From: Amazonocrinis nigriterrae CENA67
GTDB taxonomy: Bacteria > Cyanobacteriota > Cyanobacteriia > Cyanobacteriales > Nostocaceae
Length of the DNA: 56,121 nt
Direction of reading: 5' to 3'
NCBI RefSeq assembly: GCF_016056305.1
Contig: NZ_JAECZC010000097.1
Location: 1 to 56,121, forward strand
Part shown: positions 53,712 through 56,121 of the stretch, one piece after another
Layout: each line of letters opens with the position of its first letter
How positions within the stretch are numbered: position 1 is the first letter of the stretch
The notes under the pieces: generated by a model
Database searches by the model: none
What the model was told of the DNA's origin: nothing
Seen by the model: the letters and a program-made list of their open reading frames with translations, nothing else
Program-made: the position numbers and the translations under genes

Positions 53712-54297
53712 CGAGCAAGACAGTTCACGAGTCAATCAAATGCGCTTTGATTATCGAGATTGGGTTTTAGGTATAGACCCACATAATTTGGTATTTGTAG
53801 ATGAATCCGGTTTGAGGTTGGGAATGACACGACTGTACGGTCGTGCAAAAATTGGTGAGCGATTGCATGATTCATGTCCTCGCAATCGAGGACAAAATAT
53901 ATCTTTCATCGGAGCTTTAAGTTTGGATGGGCTGATTGCCACTATGAGTATTTCAGGTAGTGTCAATACCGATGTGTTTGTAACTTATGTGCAACAGATT
54001 CTAGCACCACAGTTATGGGCTGGAGCAATTGTTGTCATGGATAATTTATCAGTACATACTGCTGCGGTGATTCGAGACTCAATTGAAGCAGTTGGTGCAC
54101 GTCTTGTCTTTTTGCCTCCTTACTCACCTGATTTATCTCCAATTGAATTATGCTGGTCAAAACTGAAGCAGTGTTTACGAGCAGCAAAAGTTACAACCCA
54201 TGAGGCACTAAATCACGTTTTAACTCAGATTGTGAATGAACACATCTCCTCTGATGATGCTTGGGGTTGGTTTGCTCACTGTGGTCTATTCATCTGA
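53698..54297 (+). CDS. IS630 transposase, C-terminal DDE catalytic part
   Basis: The frame continues from the A8 run; the first ATG is at 53740. The catalytic triad is visible: Asp in VFVDESGLRLG, Asp in IVVMDNLSVHTA, and Glu in PPYSPDLSPIELCWSKLKQ, the D, D and E of the IS630/mariner fold. Length (about 199 codons) fits. Expressed either from ATG 53740 or, more likely, as a fusion with the upstream part by slippage on the A8 run. The stop TGA lies inside the right terminal repeat. Confidence 0.9.
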   Translation, partial: TLYASEQDSSRVNQMRFDYRDWVLGIDPHNLVFVDESGLRLGMTRLYGRAKIGERLHDSCPRNRGQNISFIGALSLDGLIATMSISGSVNTDVFVTYVQQILAPQLWAGAIVVMDNLSVHTAAVIRDSIEAVGARLVFLPPYSPDLSPIELCWSKLKQCLRAAKVTTHEALNHVLTQIVNEHISSDDAWGWFAHCGLFI

Positions 54298-54704
54298 AAA
54301 CTGCTGTAAGACACACTTTCCTGAAGCAATGGTGGAAGTACCACAACATATAGTTGCAGCTATGACAAATGATCCAGACGATCGCCATGTTGTCGCTGCT
54401 GCTATAGTTGCTAAGGCACAAATCATTGTTACTTCTAATTTGAAAGACTTTTCAGCAGAAGCTTTAGAACCTTGGGGTATTGAGGCTTGGCATCCAGATG
54501 ATTTTTTGTTGGAGCTTGATAATCAATTTCCCAGAAAAATGATTCAAGTAATTCGGCAACAATCAGAGGATCTTCAGAATCCCCCGCTAACGGTTGCTGA
54601 GTTGCTTGACAAGTTAGAAAAAAATAATAAAGTCAAGAAATTTACTGCTAACATTCGCTTACATAATATATTCTGAAGCTATAGTAGAAACTGCCAAAAA
54701 AGCC

Positions 54705-54953
54705 TTGAGTAAGTTAGGTAAGGCAGCACCAGAAGGTGGTCGATACTTGGAGGGTAGACGATATCGACTCTGGCAAAATCAGAAAATTATTACAATTAGT
54801 TCTAAGGATAAGCGAGGAGAGATTCTGCGGTTTGAGAATGGGCAGATCCAGGGAAATCTTTCATCAGCGGATGTTGAGGCGTTCCAAATCTTTGAACAAA
54901 ACTTAGAACAAGAATTAGAACAAGCTAAAATACAAAAATCTCAAACTTTATAG
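54705..54953 (+). CDS. small protein of unknown function downstream of the PIN gene
   Basis: 82 residues from TTG 54705; the frame is open upstream into the PIN gene and no ATG start exists, so the start is uncertain. The sequence has KLGKAAPEGGRYLEGRRYRLWQNQKIITISSKDKRGEILRFENGQ and an acidic, Gln-rich tail. No known domain recognised. Proximity suggests the same transcript as the toxin-antitoxin module, but a role in it is unproven. It could be truncated at the 5' end. Confidence 0.5.
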   Translation: MSKLGKAAPEGGRYLEGRRYRLWQNQKIITISSKDKRGEILRFENGQIQGNLSSADVEAFQIFEQNLEQELEQAKIQKSQTL

Positions 54954-55008
54954 CCTAACGTTGACCGCTAATGTTACATCTAATATCGTTGAGCGGTGAA
55001 AAATCAAC

Positions 55009-56058
55009 GTGAAAGCACAGGTATTTAGAGGCGTAAATCAACTGTCTTACGAAGAGATCCCAGTCCCAACTCTGGAACCAGATGAAGTGCTGGTACAGGT
55101 GCGGGTTGTGGGGTTGTGTCAATCAGATATTAAAAAAATCCGTTATCCTCTGTATGAGCCACCGCGGATATTTGGACATGAAACGGCTGGAACTATTGCC
55201 GCAGTGGGTTCTGAGGTGAAGAATTGGCAAGTAGGACAACGAGTGGCGGTGATGCATCACATTCCTTGTATGCGTTGCGCCTACTGTTTAAATGACAATT
55301 TCTCGATGTGCGATGTCTATAAAAATATCTCGACCACAGCCGGATTTAATGCCAGTGGTGGCGGTTTTGCTGAGTATGTCAAAGTTCCCGGACATATTGT
55401 GCAGAATGGTGGGTTAATTCCTATTCCCGACTATATCAGTTTTGAAGAAGCGAGTTTTGTAGAACCGACTAATTGCTGTCTCAAAGCAGTAAAAAAAGCT
55501 CAAATTGCCCCAGGACAAACTGTTTTAGTGACAGGAGCAGGGCCAATTGGATTAATGTTTGTCATGTTGGTAAAGTATTTCGGAGCCAAAGCGATCGCTA
55601 CCGACTTACTGCCCTCTAGAATTGAAAAAGCTTTAAATGTTGGTGCAGAGGCGGCTTTTGATGCTCGTGACCCTGATTTAGCTCAGAAAATTCATGCTCT
55701 CACCGACGGTATGGGTGTTGATGTCACCTTGCTAGCAGTTCCTAGCGAGAAAGCTTTCACTCAAGCACTTGACTGTACTCGCAAAGGCGGTAAGATTCTG
55801 TTTTTCGCAGAATTTCCCGATGAATTAGAAATCCCAATCAATCCGAATATTCTCTATCGTCGAGAAATCGACTTAATGGGTAGTTACAGTTCATCCTATC
55901 GCCTTCAGCATCTATCCGCCGATATTGTATTTAATCAGCGTATTGATGTCCAAGCATTGATTAGCGATCGCTATCCATTACAAGATTTATCACAAGCCGT
56001 AGAACAAGCGATCGCTCCCACGCCGGATACCTACAAGATTTTAATTTATCCCCAGTGA
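55009..56058 (+). CDS. zinc-dependent medium-chain alcohol/polyol dehydrogenase
   Basis: 349 residues of the zinc-containing MDR family (threonine/sorbitol dehydrogenase-like). Catalytic zinc ligands are visible: Cys in VVGLCQSDIKK (near 37), His-Glu in IFGHETAGTIAAVG (near 57), and the structural-zinc loop HIPCMRCAYCLNDNFSMC (four Cys). The NAD(P)-binding site is VLVTGAGPIGLMFV (near 170). An acid or oxygen-linked substrate cannot be named. The GTG at 55009 is the start: MKAQVF is the usual family N-terminus. The gene stands alone, followed by GATGAGGGG repeats at 56059. Confidence 0.9.
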   Translation: MKAQVFRGVNQLSYEEIPVPTLEPDEVLVQVRVVGLCQSDIKKIRYPLYEPPRIFGHETAGTIAAVGSEVKNWQVGQRVAVMHHIPCMRCAYCLNDNFSMCDVYKNISTTAGFNASGGGFAEYVKVPGHIVQNGGLIPIPDYISFEEASFVEPTNCCLKAVKKAQIAPGQTVLVTGAGPIGLMFVMLVKYFGAKAIATDLLPSRIEKALNVGAEAAFDARDPDLAQKIHALTDGMGVDVTLLAVPSEKAFTQALDCTRKGGKILFFAEFPDELEIPINPNILYRREIDLMGSYSSSYRLQHLSADIVFNQRIDVQALISDRYPLQDLSQAVEQAIAPTPDTYKILIYPQ

Positions 56059-56121
56059 GGGGATGAGGGGGATGAGGAGAAATGATCTAAAAATTATCTC
56101 CCCACCTCCCCATCTCCCCAC
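56059..56121. repeat. GATGAGGGG repeat and CCCCATCTC repeat at the right edge
   Basis: GGGGATGAGGGGGATGAGG follows the stop, then an inverse-sense CCCCACCTCCCCATCTCCCC. Same unit family as at 2-28 and 4330. Confidence 0.75.

Larger units (their letters stand above)
53279..54306 (+). mobile_element. complete IS630-family insertion sequence with TA duplication
   Basis: 1028 bases. Terminal inverted repeats CAGCGTTTTTCAATTGAATA and the complement of TATTCATCTGAAAACTGCTG agree at about 20 of 24 positions. The target duplication TA is at 53277-53278 and 54307-54308, the hallmark of IS630/Tc1-mariner elements. Both transposase parts are intact except for the frame change at an A8 run, and catalytic D, D, E are present, so the element may be recent and possibly active. 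Confidence 0.93.
53083..54676 (+). pseudogene. PIN-domain toxin gene split by IS630 insertion
   Basis: The gene is in two parts, 53083-53278 and 54309-54676. Removing the IS630 and one TA copy joins codons CTT and AAG into QEMLKTHFPEAMVEVPQ and restores one 187-residue frame. The first part starts ASISVVLDSCVIFPMLLCDTLL (first PIN acidic residue) and has YFSQEILEGATRNL; the second has NDPDDRHVVAAAIVAKAQIIVTSNLKDF, carrying the later acidic residues of PIN ribonucleases. As it stands the first part ends after 70 codons (four of them IS-derived), so no functional toxin can be made unless the element leaves exactly. It follows the antitoxin gene by one base. Confidence 0.92.

Noticed and set aside
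52605-54953. An entirely new toxin-antitoxin class
   Set aside because: The HTH protein plus PIN toxin fits a known type; only the IS630 split is unusual.

Overview
The window looks like chromosomal DNA of a filamentous, Nostocales-type cyanobacterium. The evidence is the frequent HIP1 octamer GCGATCGC, many heptameric short tandem repeats between genes, and cyanobacterial families such as Ycf51, a CAAD-domain protein, DUF2945/DUF3140 proteins and a WcaI-type glycosyltransferase. No rRNA, tRNA or CRISPR array was recognised.

Layout. 0-4.3 kb: the 3' part of a large nSTAND1-type NTPase with 14 WD40 repeats; its reading frame runs off the left edge. 4.4-10 kb (minus strand): a run encoding a BMP/PnrA-type binding protein, a double-domain ABC ATPase with no permease nearby, an NMT1-type binding lipoprotein and a membrane diguanylate cyclase starting 9 bases later. 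10-11.2 kb: a DoxX-like membrane protein and a ureidoglycolate lyase family protein. 11.2-17.4 kb: a stretch with no HIP1 octamer that I could find. It holds an asparagine-synthetase-like gene, decayed fragments, an IS5-type transposase tail joined in frame to the end of a fatty-acid desaturase, and a WcaI-like glycosyltransferase. 17.4-26.5 kb: housekeeping genes (glyS, murD, an aspartate aminotransferase), an orphan sensor histidine kinase and a bestrophin-like channel. 26.5-34.7 kb: small conserved proteins, a ComFB-like protein, a FAD oxidoreductase, a YaaW protein overlapping an O-antigen-ligase-type protein, a hicAB toxin-antitoxin pair and ycf51. 35.5-42.4 kb: an iron-ADH/aminotransferase pair with an ATGA overlap, a 2OG-Fe(II) oxygenase, an acyltransferase-like protein, rtcA and an XRE regulator. 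42.7-52.5 kb: hydrophilic, membrane and envelope proteins (CAAD, BON lipoprotein, a triple 17M-type stress protein, a membrane protein with exact 98-codon repeats, a pentapeptide-repeat protein). 52.6-54.9 kb: an HTH/PIN toxin-antitoxin module whose toxin gene is split by a complete IS630-family element. 55-56 kb: a zinc-dependent alcohol dehydrogenase.

Three themes stand out. First, short repeats that normally lie between genes also sit in frame inside genes (murD, the O-antigen ligase, probably the WD40 gene). Second, mobile-element traces are abundant: one complete IS630 with a TA duplication whose removal restores the PIN toxin frame, at least four MITE-like inverted-repeat elements, and fragments of a 5-oxoprolinase, a desaturase and an IS5 transposase. 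Third, several genes suggest signalling or surface functions (diguanylate cyclase, ComFB-like protein, histidine kinase, glycosyltransferase, O-antigen ligase), though no complete pathway is encoded here.
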